A stretch of 64,000 bases of DNA. It comes from Arabiibacter massiliensis (lineage in GTDB: Bacteria > Actinomycetota > Coriobacteriia > Coriobacteriales > Eggerthellaceae). The stretch lies in NCBI RefSeq assembly GCF_900169505.1, contig NZ_LT827021.1:1984001-2048000 (forward strand), in the 5' to 3' direction. This document shows, piece after piece, positions 1 through 8,852 of the stretch (position 1 is its first letter; every line of letters starts with the position of its first letter). A program made the translations under genes and the position numbers. Under the pieces are notes generated by a model. That model worked only from the letters and a program-made list of their open reading frames with translations. It ran no database searches and was not told the DNA's origin.

Positions 1-1793
1 GCCGAGCGCTTGCGGCGCATGCTGGTCAGCCCCTCCTCCTCGTCCTGCCGGGCCGCGTCGCGATAGAAGCGGCACACCCCCTTCCCCGCCGCCTTCGCCT
101 CGTACAGCGCGATGTCGGCGCGGCGGAACGCCTCGTCGTAGGAGGCCTCGCCCTCCAGCATCGCCACGCCCACGCTGCACGACAGCGAGGGGGCCGCGTC
201 GCGTGCCAAGCGCTCGAGCAGATCGTCGAGGAGCGTCGTGACGTGCGCCTCGTCGAAGGCCTTCGACACGAACAGGATGAACTCGTCGCCGCCGAAACGG
301 CCGAGCACGTCGTCCTTGCCTTCGACGGAGCGCACGACCTCGATGAAGCGGATGAGCGCCGCATCGCCCGCCTTGTGGCCGCGCTCGTCGTTGATGCGCT
401 TGAAGTCGTCGATGTCGAGGATCATGAACGCGCTCACGTCGCACGGGGCGGCGCTGCGCAGCCGCGCGCGGATGGCGGCTTCGGCGGCCTTCTTGTGCAG
501 CGTGCCGGTGAGCGGGTCGCGCTCCGAGGTGCTTTGCAGCATGAGCTCCTGGCGCTTCTTCTTGTCGATGTTCATGATGGTGAGCAGGGCCAGCACATGG
601 CCGGTCGCAGGATCCCTCAGCAGGTGGACGGCCAGCTTCATCCACACCATCTTGTTCTGCTCGACGATGCGCCGGAACTCGCATTCCAGGTGGTCGATGC
701 CGTTCTCGAGCGACGAGATGAAATTCTCGCAGCGCATGATCTCGGTGTAGTGGGCGCGGTCGTCGGGGTGCACCACCTTGCCCATGAACTCGCCGACGAT
801 GTCCCAGTACGACGCCGTGGCAACGAGCTCGTTGTACAGGTTCCAGATGCCGCCCACCTTCATGATGACGTTCGCGGTGGCGTCCACGTGGGCGTAGGCT
901 TCCCGCTCGGCGAGCATGGCGTAGTAGAACTGCGTCTCGTTCAGGTACTTCATGATGAGCTCTTTGTGCTCCGTGATATCCGTGAGCACGCCGCCGCCCG
1001 ACGAGCCTCCCGGAAGGTACTCGTTTCGGCAGTTCACCAGCGTCAGACGATACCACCGCCACCGCCCCGTCTCCGCGTCGGCGCCGCCCAGGCGCACGTC
1101 GCACGAGGCGCGGATGCTCCGCTCAGGCGTTGGCGAGCAGGAATCCGGCGGCTCCGAGAACACGCGCAGGAAGGCCTCTTCGTCCTCGGGATGGACGAGC
1201 CCCGCGTCCACCATGGCATCGGGGAAATCCGGGCAGATGGAGCCGTCGCACAGCCGGTTCAGCACGCGTGAGGAGGATATGACGCGCGCGGCGCGGGTTT
1301 CGACATCGTAGGAGAACGCCTCGAGGCCCGAGGTGGTCGACACGCACTGCATGAGGCTGCGAAGCTGGTCGATGCCTGCCTCGAGCTGCGCCTCTCGCGA
1401 GCAATCGCTCGAGAAGCAGCAGATCACCGCGTCGTCGTCGAACAGCAGGCGCACCGCGCTCGTGCGCAGCTCTCGCGTGGCAGACGCCGTCTTCACGCAA
1501 TGGCGGAACTCTGCCGTTCGGGACGCTCCCGCGGCGTCGCTTCCGAACTCGCCGCGGGCAAGCCGCGCCAAGTTGTCGCTGGCGTCCTCGTCCCACAGCG
1601 CGCTGAGCCGGCGCGCGTAGCGAAAGCCCATCTCCTGCTCGGAGCAGCCCATCAGGCGATAGAACGCGTCGTTCGCCCAGAGGAGGGTGAAGTAGCGGTC
1701 GCATGCAACGATGCAGGCGGCGGAGGGGACCACGGCAAGGCCGACGCTTTCCGCAAGCGCATCGAAGTGCGACAGGTTTTCGAGGGTCGCCAT
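1..1793 (-). CDS. PAS-sensor diguanylate cyclase (GGDEF), 3' end outside window
   Basis: About 597 codons are visible from an ATG at 1793; the C-terminal end lies beyond base 1. The N-terminal half holds PAS-like sensor segments: the first has the motif LLWANDAFYRLMG near residues 33-45, and a PAS/PAC-like stretch with WYRLTLVNC comes before a further PAS domain. A GGDEF domain occupies about residues 425-590, with GRFGGDEF near 498-505, so the active site for making c-di-GMP from two GTP looks intact. The RxxD inhibitory site normally five residues upstream is absent (GKDD instead), which suggests no product feedback. No signal peptide or membrane segment is evident, so the protein is probably cytosolic. 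It is monocistronic as far as can be seen, with the MFS gene ending 231 bp upstream on the same strand. The ligand of the PAS domains cannot be predicted. Confidence 0.85.
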   Translation of the reverse strand, partial: MATLENLSHFDALAESVGLAVVPSAACIVACDRYFTLLWANDAFYRLMGCSEQEMGFRYARRLSALWDEDASDNLARLARGEFGSDAAGASRTAEFRHCVKTASATRELRTSAVRLLFDDDAVICCFSSDCSREAQLEAGIDQLRSLMQCVSTTSGLEAFSYDVETRAARVISSSRVLNRLCDGSICPDFPDAMVDAGLVHPEDEEAFLRVFSEPPDSCSPTPERSIRASCDVRLGGADAETGRWRWYRLTLVNCRNEYLPGGSSGGGVLTDITEHKELIMKYLNETQFYYAMLAEREAYAHVDATANVIMKVGGIWNLYNELVATASYWDIVGEFMGKVVHPDDRAHYTEIMRCENFISSLENGIDHLECEFRRIVEQNKMVWMKLAVHLLRDPATGHVLALLTIMNIDKKKRQELMLQSTSERDPLTGTLHKKAAEAAIRARLRSAAPCDVSAFMILDIDDFKRINDERGHKAGDAALIRFIEVVRSVEGKDDVLGRFGGDEFILFVSKAFDEAHVTTLLDDLLERLARDAAPSLSCSVGVAMLEGEASYDEAFRRADIALYEAKAAGKGVCRFYRDAARQDEEEGLTSMRRKRS

Positions 1794-2024
1794 TATCCGC
1801 TCACCGCCTTGCCAGGTGATTCCGGCTCTATTCCCCATTAATTCAATCAAGTAATCACTAGATTATAGGACGCGGAACGGCAAATGCAAGGCTTTTTGCT
1901 TCGAGTTTCCGCGGAAAGCCTGGTCGTCAGCGAAACGCACCGTGATTGGAGGGGAAACCCCTATGCGTCCGGCAGCCCCCGAAGCCCGCGCGCTCGGCAT
2001 CCGCCGCCGGCGCGCGGGACGGGC

Positions 2025-3332
2025 TCACGCAAGCTCGGGGAGAGCCTCTTCCCTCGGCAGGGGCCGCGCCTCGCCGCTCCCGCCGTCGCCATCGCGCGGC
2101 AGACGGGCCGCGGCGGCCAGGCCCACGGCCACCAGCACGGCCGCCAGCACGCAGGTGCCTATCATGACCGAGACGATGGGCGCGTAGGAGCCGAACGCGT
2201 CGAAGGACATCCCCATGACGGTGAGGCCGAGCGACCCGACGAGCGTGGTGGCGATGGACACATAGGAGTAGATGGCGCTGTAGTCCTTCTGGCCGAATGC
2301 CGTGCGCACCATCAGCGGCACCGACACCTGCACCATCGCCGTCATCGCGCCGAACGTGGCCGCGCCCGCCAAGGCCAGCGCCGCAGTGCCGCCCATCGCC
2401 ATCAGAAGGAGAGCGAGCGATACCACGCCCAGGCCCAGGCCCACGATGGTGGCGTTGCGCGCGCCCAGCTTGTCGTTGAGCCACCCGAGCACCAGCTTGC
2501 CGACGATGTTGCCGATCATGGCCGCCGACACGAGGTACGCCGCCAGCGCCGCCAGGCCGCCGGTGGTGGCGTAGGTGGGCAGCAGCTGCATGAACGAGCT
2601 GACGAACGAGAGGATGCTCGCCACCAGGAACAGGCACACGAACGCGAGCGACCTCACGGCCGTCTTCGCCGACACGCCGGTCAGGCCGTCGCCCGCCGTC
2701 GAGCCCGAGACGGCGCCCTCCTGCGGCACGTCTTCGGCGCCGTAGGCGGCCACGCCCATGTCAGACGGCTTGAACCGGATCACGAACAGCGAGAACGGCA
2801 GCACGAGCACGAGCGCGATGCCGGCCAAAAGCGCATAGGCGATGCGCCAGCCGAACGCCTCGATGAAGAAGCCGCCGAGCGGGTTCACGATGGCGCCTGC
2901 GATGCCCGAGCATGCCATGGCCAGCCCCATCGCCAGACCGGTGCGCTTCTTGAACCAGTTGGAGATGATGATGGGCGCCGTCAGTATGAACGCGCAGGCC
3001 GCAATGCCGAGCACCGGCCCCGCGATGTACCACTGCCACACCTCGTGGAACTGGCCCATGCTCGCGTACGCGAGCGCCACCACCACCGCGGCGATCGAGA
3101 CGACCGCGCGGATGTTGTATTTCGGCAGCAGGCGCCCCACCACGGGCAGCGCGCCGGCCATGAACAGGCCTTGCAGCGTGAGGTACAGCATGAAGCTGCC
3201 CTGCGAGAACTGGAGGTCGCCCAGAACCGAGGGGATCATGATGCCGATCGAGTTGATGATGGTACCCTGCCCGCCTGCTTGCAGAAAGCAGCAGGCGATA
3301 AGCATCAGCCATGCGGGATGGATCCTTTTCAT
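2025..3332 (-). CDS. MFS transporter, OFA (oxalate/formate antiporter-like) type
   Basis: This is a 435-residue integral membrane protein with about 12 hydrophobic segments in two halves, beginning MKRIHPAWLMLIACC. The loop WFKKRTGLAMGLAMACSG after TM4-5 is typical of the OFA-type major facilitator branch, which moves small organic anions across the cytoplasmic membrane. I chose the ATG at 3332 because AAAGGGG lies about 8 nt upstream and a membrane helix follows directly; longer in-frame starts add an unlikely arginine-rich leader. The C-terminal tail is alanine- and arginine-rich. It stands alone between the GGDEF gene and the divergent AAA ATPase gene. The substrate is unknown; such carriers are numerous in Eggerthellaceae and often accompany anaerobic reductases. 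Confidence 0.8.
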   Translation of the reverse strand: MKRIHPAWLMLIACCFLQAGGQGTIINSIGIMIPSVLGDLQFSQGSFMLYLTLQGLFMAGALPVVGRLLPKYNIRAVVSIAAVVVALAYASMGQFHEVWQWYIAGPVLGIAACAFILTAPIIISNWFKKRTGLAMGLAMACSGIAGAIVNPLGGFFIEAFGWRIAYALLAGIALVLVLPFSLFVIRFKPSDMGVAAYGAEDVPQEGAVSGSTAGDGLTGVSAKTAVRSLAFVCLFLVASILSFVSSFMQLLPTYATTGGLAALAAYLVSAAMIGNIVGKLVLGWLNDKLGARNATIVGLGLGVVSLALLLMAMGGTAALALAGAATFGAMTAMVQVSVPLMVRTAFGQKDYSAIYSYVSIATTLVGSLGLTVMGMSFDAFGSYAPIVSVMIGTCVLAAVLVAVGLAAAARLPRDGDGGSGEARPLPREEALPELA

Positions 3333-3673
3333 TGACGAGCCCCTTTCGCGCGCCCTTTGCCAGGACGATCGTGACGTGGGGGCACGCGACGCGACGCGCA
3401 CGGCGCGTGCCCGGAAAGTGTCTCTGCGCAGAAAAGAGCCGGCTCACGTGATGACACGGGGAGCGTGTGTCATGCGTGCCAGAATAGCATCCGCGCGCGA
3501 GCAGGGCTGCCGCCGAAAGGGACTGTTCTACGAGCGGAGAGGAAGCGGCCTGTCGGAGGCCCCATACCCACGGCAGACGGCTGTTGCCCGAACGAAACCG
3601 ATCTGTTGTTGCCAAAGTTATTCTATACAGTATAATACTCACCAGTATATTAATGAGCGCACAGGCGGTGACT
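3333..3673. other. Intergenic region, AT-rich on its right half
   Basis: This 341-bp stretch separates the divergent MFS and AAA ATPase genes. The left part is GC-rich and carries only the MFS leader. The right part (from about 3600) is markedly AT-rich and contains the promoter listed at 3609-3636. No RNA gene was recognised. Confidence 0.7.
3609..3636 (+). promoter_or_regulatory. Sigma-70-type promoter of the AAA ATPase gene
   Basis: TTGCCA at 3609-3614 and a perfect TATAAT at 3631-3636 are separated by 16 bp. The -10 box is embedded in an 11-bp palindrome, AGTATAATACT (3629-3639), which could be an operator. The start codon at 3674 is 38 bp downstream. Confidence 0.65.
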
Positions 3674-5098
3674 ATGAAGAAGTTCATCGATAGAGACGAG
3701 GAGCTGGCGGCGCTCGAGCGGGAATACCGACGCGACGAGGCGTCGCTCGTCGTCGTGTACGGTCGGCGGCGTGTTGGGAAAACCTCATGCTTGGTGGAGT
3801 TCATGAGCGGTAAGCCGTCGCTCTACTTCCTTGCGACCGAGGAGTCCGAGGCGCAGAACCGGCGCGCCTTCAAAGACGCCGTCGCCGCTTTCGCCAGGGA
3901 CCCCTTGCTTGCAAGCGCGAGCTTCGAGCAGTGGGACCCCATCTTCGAGCGGCTAGCCCAACAACAGCAGACAGAAGACCGCATAGTGCTCGTCATCGAC
4001 GAATTTCAAAACCTCGGGAAAGCCAACCCCGCCTTCCCCTCAATCATGCAGCGAATATGGGACACCTTCCTCAGTAAACGCAACGTCATGGTGGTGCTTT
4101 GCGGTTCGCTCATCACCATGATGGTGGCGCAGACGCTCTCCTACAGCAGTCCCCTCTACGGCAGGCGTACCGCCCAGCTGCGCATGAAGCAGCTGCCATT
4201 TGCCTTCTACCCGCAGTTCTTCAAACCCATGCCGCTTCGCAACCTGGTCGAACGCTACAGCGTCACCGGAGGCGTACCGAAATACATCGAGTTGTTCAAT
4301 GATGATGACGACGACATCTACAAGGCCATCGCGCGCAACGTGCTTGACCGGAGCAGCTTCTTGTACGACGAGCCTAACTTCCTCCTGCAAAAAGAGGTGG
4401 GGGAAGTGGGCACGTACTATTCCGTCATCAAGGCCATCGCCGCAGGAAACAGGAAGTTGGGAAACATCGCCGCCGTTCTGGAGGCCAAGCAGACGAGTCT
4501 GACGAAGTATCTGAAAGCACTCATCGACCTCGACATCCTCGAGCGGGACGTGCCGGCAACCGAGGGTAACCCGGAGAAAAGCAAGAAGGGCCTCTACCGC
4601 ATCAAGGACAACTTCCTGCTGTTCTGGTTCCGCTATGTGTTCCCGAACCTCGGGCTCATCGAATCGGGCCATCCTGACGCGGTCATGCGATCGATCAAGG
4701 AGAGCTTCGTAGATGGGCACGTAGCCTACGTTTATGAAAACGTGTGTCGTGACCAGGTGTGGGAACTGGCGGCCCAGGGCACGTGGCCCTTCGTTCCCGA
4801 ACGCGTCGGACGATGGTGGGGCGCAGGCGATGTCGAGCTGGATATCGTCGCGCTCAGCGAGCGGGAGCGCTCCATAACCTTCGGTGAATGCAAATTTTGG
4901 AAAGCGCCTGTCGGGGCCAACATCCTGCGCGATCTCGAGGAAAAGGCTGCGAAGGTGGGCTGGCACTCGCAGGATCGCACTGCGTCGTTTGCGCTGTTCA
5001 GCATCAGCGGGTTCACCGAGGAGCTGACGGAACTCGCCAGCGTCCGGCCCGACGTGCTGCTTGTCGGGCCGGACGACTTCGTGCTGAGGACTGGCTAG
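3674..5098 (+). CDS. AAA-family ATPase with C-terminal DUF234 (PD-(D/E)XK-like) domain
   Basis: This is a 474-residue cytosolic protein of the prokaryotic/archaeal ATPase plus DUF234 family. Walker A is GRRRVGKTS (about residues 30-38) and Walker B is IVLVIDEFQNL (about 103-113), followed by a sensor-like VMVVLCGS. The middle resembles a winged helix (LGNIAAVLEAKQTSLTKYLK). The C-terminus has the DUF234 nuclease-fold signature ELDIVAL followed by GECKFWK, matching the D...ExK triad of PD-(D/E)XK enzymes. The start at ATG 3674 follows AGGCGGTG; upstream in-frame codons lie inside the promoter. It is convergent with purB, overlapping by 4 bp. The function is unproven: these ATPases are patchily distributed and have been suspected of roles in mobile-element or stress biology. 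The AT-rich promoter region hints at acquisition. Confidence 0.8.
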   Translation: MKKFIDRDEELAALEREYRRDEASLVVVYGRRRVGKTSCLVEFMSGKPSLYFLATEESEAQNRRAFKDAVAAFARDPLLASASFEQWDPIFERLAQQQQTEDRIVLVIDEFQNLGKANPAFPSIMQRIWDTFLSKRNVMVVLCGSLITMMVAQTLSYSSPLYGRRTAQLRMKQLPFAFYPQFFKPMPLRNLVERYSVTGGVPKYIELFNDDDDDIYKAIARNVLDRSSFLYDEPNFLLQKEVGEVGTYYSVIKAIAAGNRKLGNIAAVLEAKQTSLTKYLKALIDLDILERDVPATEGNPEKSKKGLYRIKDNFLLFWFRYVFPNLGLIESGHPDAVMRSIKESFVDGHVAYVYENVCRDQVWELAAQGTWPFVPERVGRWWGAGDVELDIVALSERERSITFGECKFWKAPVGANILRDLEEKAAKVGWHSQDRTASFALFSISGFTEELTELASVRPDVLLVGPDDFVLRTG

Positions 5099-6438
5099 AA
5101 CTCCAGGTCGCGCAGACGGTCGAACACGACGTCCTTGCGGGTGAGGAAGTCCCAGGGGTCGAAGATCTTATCGAGCGTCTCCTTCGACAGCGTGGCCTCG
5201 GGGTCGGCCTCGAGGTTCTCGCGGTAGGTGGGGCCGTCCACCGCGTTCTGGATGTCCTCCCACACCTTCATGGCGTTGCGCTGCACGATCACATACGCGT
5301 TCTCGCGGCTGATGCCCGTGTCCACCAGGGCCAGCAGCACCTTCGAGCTGAAGATGAGACCCTTCGTGCGCCACAGGTTGTGCTCCATCTTGGCGGGGTA
5401 GGTTTGCAGGCCGTCGAGCATCCACTGCATCTTGGCGAACATGTAGTCGAGCGCCGTGAAGCTGTCGGCCAGCACCACGCGCTCGGCACCGGAGTGGCTG
5501 ATGTCGCGCTCGTACCACAGCGCCACGTCATCGAAGGCCACCTGCGCGTTGGACTTCACCACGCGGGCCAGGCCGCAGACGCGCTCGGCCGTGATGGGGT
5601 TGCGCTTGTGGGGCATGGCGGAGCTGCCCTTCTGGCCCTTCGTGAACGGCTCCTCAGCCTCGATCACGTCGGACTGCTGCAGGAGGCGCACCTGCATGGC
5701 GATGCTCTCCAGCGTGGAGGCCGTCACCGCGAGGCCGGCCATCACCTGGGCGTGGCGGTCGCGCGCGAGCACCTGCGTGGACAGCGGGTCGGGCACAAGT
5801 CCCAGGTGCTCGCACACGTACTGCTCGACGAACGGGTCGATGCTGGAGTACGTGCCCACCGCACCCGAGATGGCGCCCGTGGCGGCCACGTCGCGCGCCT
5901 GCTCCATACGCGTCTGAGCGCGCTTCAAGGCCCAGGCCCAGCTGCCGAACTTCATGCCGAACGTCATGGGCTCGGCGTGGATGCCGTGCGTGCGGCCCAC
6001 GCAGAGCGTCTCCTGGAACTCGAACGCGCGGCGCTTGCACGTCTCGCCCAGCTGCTTGATGTCGGCCAGGATTATGTCGATGGCCTGCGTGATCTGGTAG
6101 GACAGCGCCGTGTCGCCCAGGTCGGACGAGGTCATGCCGTAGTGCACCCAGCGGCTCGGCGGTTCCTGCCCTTCCGGTACGTCGGCGTCGATGTACTCGG
6201 CCATGTTCGTGGTGAAGGCGATGACGTCGTGGTTCGTCACCTTCTCTATCTCGTCGATGCGCTCCACCGTAAAGTTAGCATGCGCGCGGATCCACGCGGC
6301 CTCCTCCTTCGTGATGCCGGACTGCCCCAGCTCGGCCTGCGCCTCGCACGCCAGCACCTCGATTTCCTTCCAGATCTCGAACTTGTTCTGTAGCTCCCAG
6401 ATGGCCCCCATAGCGGGGCGCGTGTAGCGGTTGATCAC
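5095..6438 (-). CDS. purB: Adenylosuccinate lyase
   Basis: This 447-residue enzyme of the fumarase/aspartase superfamily catalyses two fumarate-releasing steps: SAICAR to AICAR, and adenylosuccinate to AMP in purine synthesis. The superfamily signature is visible as GSSAMPHKRNP near residues 271-281, and VGRTHGIHAEP near 152-162 supplies the catalytic histidine region. Length and order match bacterial PurB. The start codon is GTG (6438), with AAAGGGA about 8 nt upstream. The gene stands alone; no other purine gene is nearby. Its stop overlaps the stop of the convergent AAA ATPase gene by 4 bp, so neither has a dedicated terminator between them. Confidence 0.96.
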   Translation of the reverse strand: MINRYTRPAMGAIWELQNKFEIWKEIEVLACEAQAELGQSGITKEEAAWIRAHANFTVERIDEIEKVTNHDVIAFTTNMAEYIDADVPEGQEPPSRWVHYGMTSSDLGDTALSYQITQAIDIILADIKQLGETCKRRAFEFQETLCVGRTHGIHAEPMTFGMKFGSWAWALKRAQTRMEQARDVAATGAISGAVGTYSSIDPFVEQYVCEHLGLVPDPLSTQVLARDRHAQVMAGLAVTASTLESIAMQVRLLQQSDVIEAEEPFTKGQKGSSAMPHKRNPITAERVCGLARVVKSNAQVAFDDVALWYERDISHSGAERVVLADSFTALDYMFAKMQWMLDGLQTYPAKMEHNLWRTKGLIFSSKVLLALVDTGISRENAYVIVQRNAMKVWEDIQNAVDGPTYRENLEADPEATLSKETLDKIFDPWDFLTRKDVVFDRLRDLEF

Positions 6439-6537
6439 GCCGGTCCCTTTCCCACGTCGTACCTGATGACGCTAGCTTACCGCATACGCCGCCCCCCTGG
6501 TGCATTTTCACGGAAAGCGCCGAGGGCCGGCCTTCGC

Positions 6538-6567
6538 TTGACTTCGCTATTCTCGATCGAGTATCAT
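6538..6567 (+). promoter_or_regulatory. Promoter of the MOSC gene
   Basis: TTGACT (6538-6543) and TATCAT (6562-6567) are spaced 18 bp apart, 44 bp before the MOSC start codon, in a locally AT-rich patch. Confidence 0.55.
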
Positions 6568-6611
6568 ATTTCCTATTCAAATAGTAGGCTTTACGAAAGA
6601 GGAGCGGCACT

Positions 6612-7130
6612 ATGGAGAAGCACCTGGCAGGGCGCGTGCGATCGGTGAACGTGTCGAAGCGCAAGGGCGGGCGTAAGGCGCCGTCCCCGGACGGCGTCAC
6701 CATCGAGGCGGGCCGTGGCGTGGCAGGCGACGCGCACGCCGGCGACTGGCACCGCCAGGTGTCGCTTCTGGCCTGGGAGTCCATCGAGAAGGCGCGGGCC
6801 ATGGGGCTGGACGTGGCCGAGGGCGACTTCGCGGAGAACATCACCACCGAGGGCATCGACCTTCTGGCGCTGCCGCTGGGCACGCAGGTGCACGTCGGCG
6901 AGGCGCTGCTGGAACTCTCCCAGATCGGCAAGGTATGCCACACGAAGTGCGCCATCTATCACCTGGCCGGCGACTGCATCTTCCCCCGCGAGGGCGTGTT
7001 CTTCGTGGCGCTCGAGGGCGGTGCGGTGAAGCCCGGCGACCCGGTGCAGGTGATCGCGCTCGGCGACGGCACCTGCGCCCACACCCCGCCCGAAGCCCTC
7101 GCCGAAATCGCCGCCGCCCGAAAAGACTGA
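6612..7130 (+). CDS. MOSC domain-containing protein
   Basis: This is a 172-residue stand-alone MOSC (MoCo sulfurase C-terminal) domain. It shows GVAGDAHAG near residues 36-44, and the characteristic cysteine motif CHTKCAIY near 113-120, where MOSC proteins are thought to bind sulfur or molybdenum cofactor. Related proteins deliver sulfur to molybdoenzymes or act as N-hydroxylated-base reductase components (YiiM type). GAAAGAGGAG lies 8-9 nt before the ATG. It is monocistronic, and its stop codon directly abuts a parS-type palindrome at 7131. Molybdoenzymes are abundant in Eggerthellaceae, so a cofactor role is plausible; the substrate cannot be read from the sequence. Confidence 0.85.
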   Translation: MEKHLAGRVRSVNVSKRKGGRKAPSPDGVTIEAGRGVAGDAHAGDWHRQVSLLAWESIEKARAMGLDVAEGDFAENITTEGIDLLALPLGTQVHVGEALLELSQIGKVCHTKCAIYHLAGDCIFPREGVFFVALEGGAVKPGDPVQVIALGDGTCAHTPPEALAEIAAARKD

Positions 7131-7148
7131 ATGTTTCACGTGAAACAT
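7131..7148. other. parS-type centromere site 1
   Basis: ATGTTTCACGTGAAACAT is an 18-bp perfect palindrome containing the 16-bp core TGTTTCACGTGAAACA, the consensus parS bound by chromosomal ParB/Spo0J. It begins immediately after the MOSC stop codon. Three further identical copies occur in this window. Confidence 0.85.
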
Positions 7149-7290
7149 CCGTTCCGACTCCCCTTCTAACGCATAACCGGCGGTCGAAGGCCCCTCCGGA
7201 GGTCGGCCTTGACGCCGAAACGGCCTCATTCCCTGATTGTGCGCCTCGATTCGCGTGCAGGAGGACGCGGTCGCCGGATTATGCGCATCT

Positions 7291-7419
7291 TGTCATCCTG
7301 AGCGCAGCGACCGAAGGGAGCGGAGTCGAAGGATCCCGTTCGGCGATAGCAGGGAGCGTCACTGCTGGCGCCGCGCGGGATCCTTCGACTCCGGCCTTCG
7401 GCCTCCGCTCAGGATGACA
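7291..7419. repeat. Dispersed repeat bounded by inverted TGTCATCCTGAGCG, copy 1
   Basis: This 129-bp element starts TGTCATCCTGAGCG and ends with the inverse CGCTCAGGATGACA. Inside is a second inverted pair, GTCGAAGGATCC / GGATCCTTCGAC, so the whole can fold as one long hairpin. Similar copies are at 21259-21393 and 55235-55378, with partial copies at 49641-49805. It fills most of the 315-bp gap 7131-7445; nothing else but parS was seen there. Confidence 0.8.
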
Positions 7420-7445
7420 GAGGGGGGCTGGCGCGATGCCCTTCC

Positions 7446-8123
7446 CTACAGCGACTTGAACAGGGCGCGTACCTGGTCGAGCACTTCGGTGTCCACCACC
7501 ACGACGGCCTTGTCGCCGGGGTAGAGCACGGAGTTCTCGCTGGCCACCTCCACGTTGTCGTCGTCCTTGGGCGACACGGCGGCGATGAGGCTGTTCGGCG
7601 GCATGGGGATGGACGCCACCAGGATGCCGGCCTCGTTGGAGTGATGGCGCATGCGCGGCACCACGATCTCGGCCAGCACCACGTTGCCGTGCGTGAGCGA
7701 CGAGGCCACGCTCACGCTGCCCAGCAGCGTCTCCTCCTCGATGAGGTTGGCGATGAGGGTGGTGGACGACACGCACTCGATGCCCACCTCTTTGAAGATG
7801 CGGAGGTTCTTCGGGCTGTTCACGCGCGCGATGCACCGCGGCACGTTGAACACGCGCTGCGCGATCTCGCACGACACCAGGTTGTCGTCGTCCTGGCCGG
7901 TGGTGGCCACGAACACGTCGGCGCGCCGGATGCCGGCGTCCTCCTGGTACTTCGAGTCGCAGCCGTCGCCGTGGATGACCAGGTAGCGGCCCTCGAGCGC
8001 CACCGACAGGCGGTCGGCCGTGGCCAGGTCCTCCTCGATGATGGCCACGTCGTTGTCGCTGCGCAGCAGCACGCCCGCCAGGTATTCGCCGATCTTGCCG
8101 CCGCCGGCGATCACGATGTACAT
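7446..8123 (-). CDS. TrkA-type K+ uptake regulator (RCK: TrkA_N + TrkA_C)
   Basis: This is a 225-residue cytosolic protein with an N-terminal Rossmann NAD(H)-binding domain (MYIVIAGGGKIGEYLAG, GxGxxG type; acidic residue after the second strand in VAIIEED). A TrkA_C ligand domain occupies about residues 140-220. Such RCK proteins gate Trk/Ktr potassium transporters in response to nucleotides. It is the second gene of a two-gene leftward operon, beginning 9 bp after a related paralogue. No membrane TrkH/KtrB partner is in the window, so it must be encoded elsewhere. The ATG at 8123 is the only sensible start, because the Rossmann glycine motif follows directly. Confidence 0.88.
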   Translation of the reverse strand: MYIVIAGGGKIGEYLAGVLLRSDNDVAIIEEDLATADRLSVALEGRYLVIHGDGCDSKYQEDAGIRRADVFVATTGQDDDNLVSCEIAQRVFNVPRCIARVNSPKNLRIFKEVGIECVSSTTLIANLIEEETLLGSVSVASSLTHGNVVLAEIVVPRMRHHSNEAGILVASIPMPPNSLIAAVSPKDDDNVEVASENSVLYPGDKAVVVVDTEVLDQVRALFKSL

Positions 8124-8132
8124 ATGAGCCCC

Positions 8133-8792
8133 CTAATCCTGGATGTAGCGCGAGAACGATTCGATCAGCTCGTGGCGCACGCAGGCGAGCACCGAGTCCC
8201 CGTTGTAGAGGATGGAATCGCGCGTGGGGATGGAACTGGCCGAGCCGTCGCCGCGCTCGAACGCGATGATGCGGATGTCGTGGTCGCGCTCGATCTCCGA
8301 AACGCGGATGGTGCGCTTGTCGGTCCAGCTGAGGTCGAGCGAGAACCGCAGCACCTCGAACTCGCCGAACGTGTCGAGGTGCGCGCCGTGGCCGGACACG
8401 ATCTTGCTGAACACGTCCTCGGCCACGAGCGAAGTGCCGCATACGTAGTCGATGCCCAGCTGCATGTAGGCGCGCTCATGGTCGGGGTTGTACAGGCGCG
8501 CGATGACGTGCGGCACGCCGAACAGGCGGCTGCCCACCTCCGCGCACATGAGGTTGGTGTTGTCGAACTGGGTGACCGCGGCCATGACGTCGCAGTCCTC
8601 CACGCCCGCCTTCACGAGCGTCTCCTCGTCGAAGCCCACGCCCTGCACCGTGGAGCCGTTGAAGTTGCGCCCCAGGTTGGCGAAGGCGTCGGGGTTGCGA
8701 TCGATCACGCAGACGTTGCTGCCGTTGTCGGACAGCATGTTCGCCAGCTGGGAACCGACGCGGCCGCAGCCCACGACGATCACGTTGCTCAT
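8133..8792 (-). CDS. TrkA-type K+ uptake regulator, upstream paralogue
   Basis: This 219-residue protein begins MSNVIVVGCGRVGSQLA, a typical GxGxxG nucleotide-binding start. It then has VCVIDRN (acidic end of strand 2) and a TrkA_C-like C-terminal half (DIRIIAFERGDG). The start at 8792 is supported by GGGAGAAG 7-8 nt upstream. It forms an operon with the related gene 9 bp downstream; paired unequal RCK proteins like this are common in actinobacterial Trk systems. Its 5' leader contains a perfect 36-bp inverted repeat (8853-8956), which may affect expression. It is probably a soluble regulator of a TrkH-like channel encoded elsewhere. Confidence 0.88.
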   Translation of the reverse strand: MSNVIVVGCGRVGSQLANMLSDNGSNVCVIDRNPDAFANLGRNFNGSTVQGVGFDEETLVKAGVEDCDVMAAVTQFDNTNLMCAEVGSRLFGVPHVIARLYNPDHERAYMQLGIDYVCGTSLVAEDVFSKIVSGHGAHLDTFGEFEVLRFSLDLSWTDKRTIRVSEIERDHDIRIIAFERGDGSASSIPTRDSILYNGDSVLACVRHELIESFSRYIQD

Positions 8793-8852
8793 AAGCGCTT
8801 CTCCCTTCGATATGCCTCCGCATAGGATACTGCAATCAGGCAGGCCGCGACA

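Noticed and set aside
1884..3335. Plus-strand frame opposite the MFS gene
   Set aside because: Extreme Arg/His/Gln composition and complete overlap with a clear 12-helix transporter on the other strand.
7131..7148. parS palindrome as a transcription terminator of the MOSC gene
   Set aside because: No T-tract follows, and the exact 18-mer recurs three more times in unrelated contexts, which fits parS.
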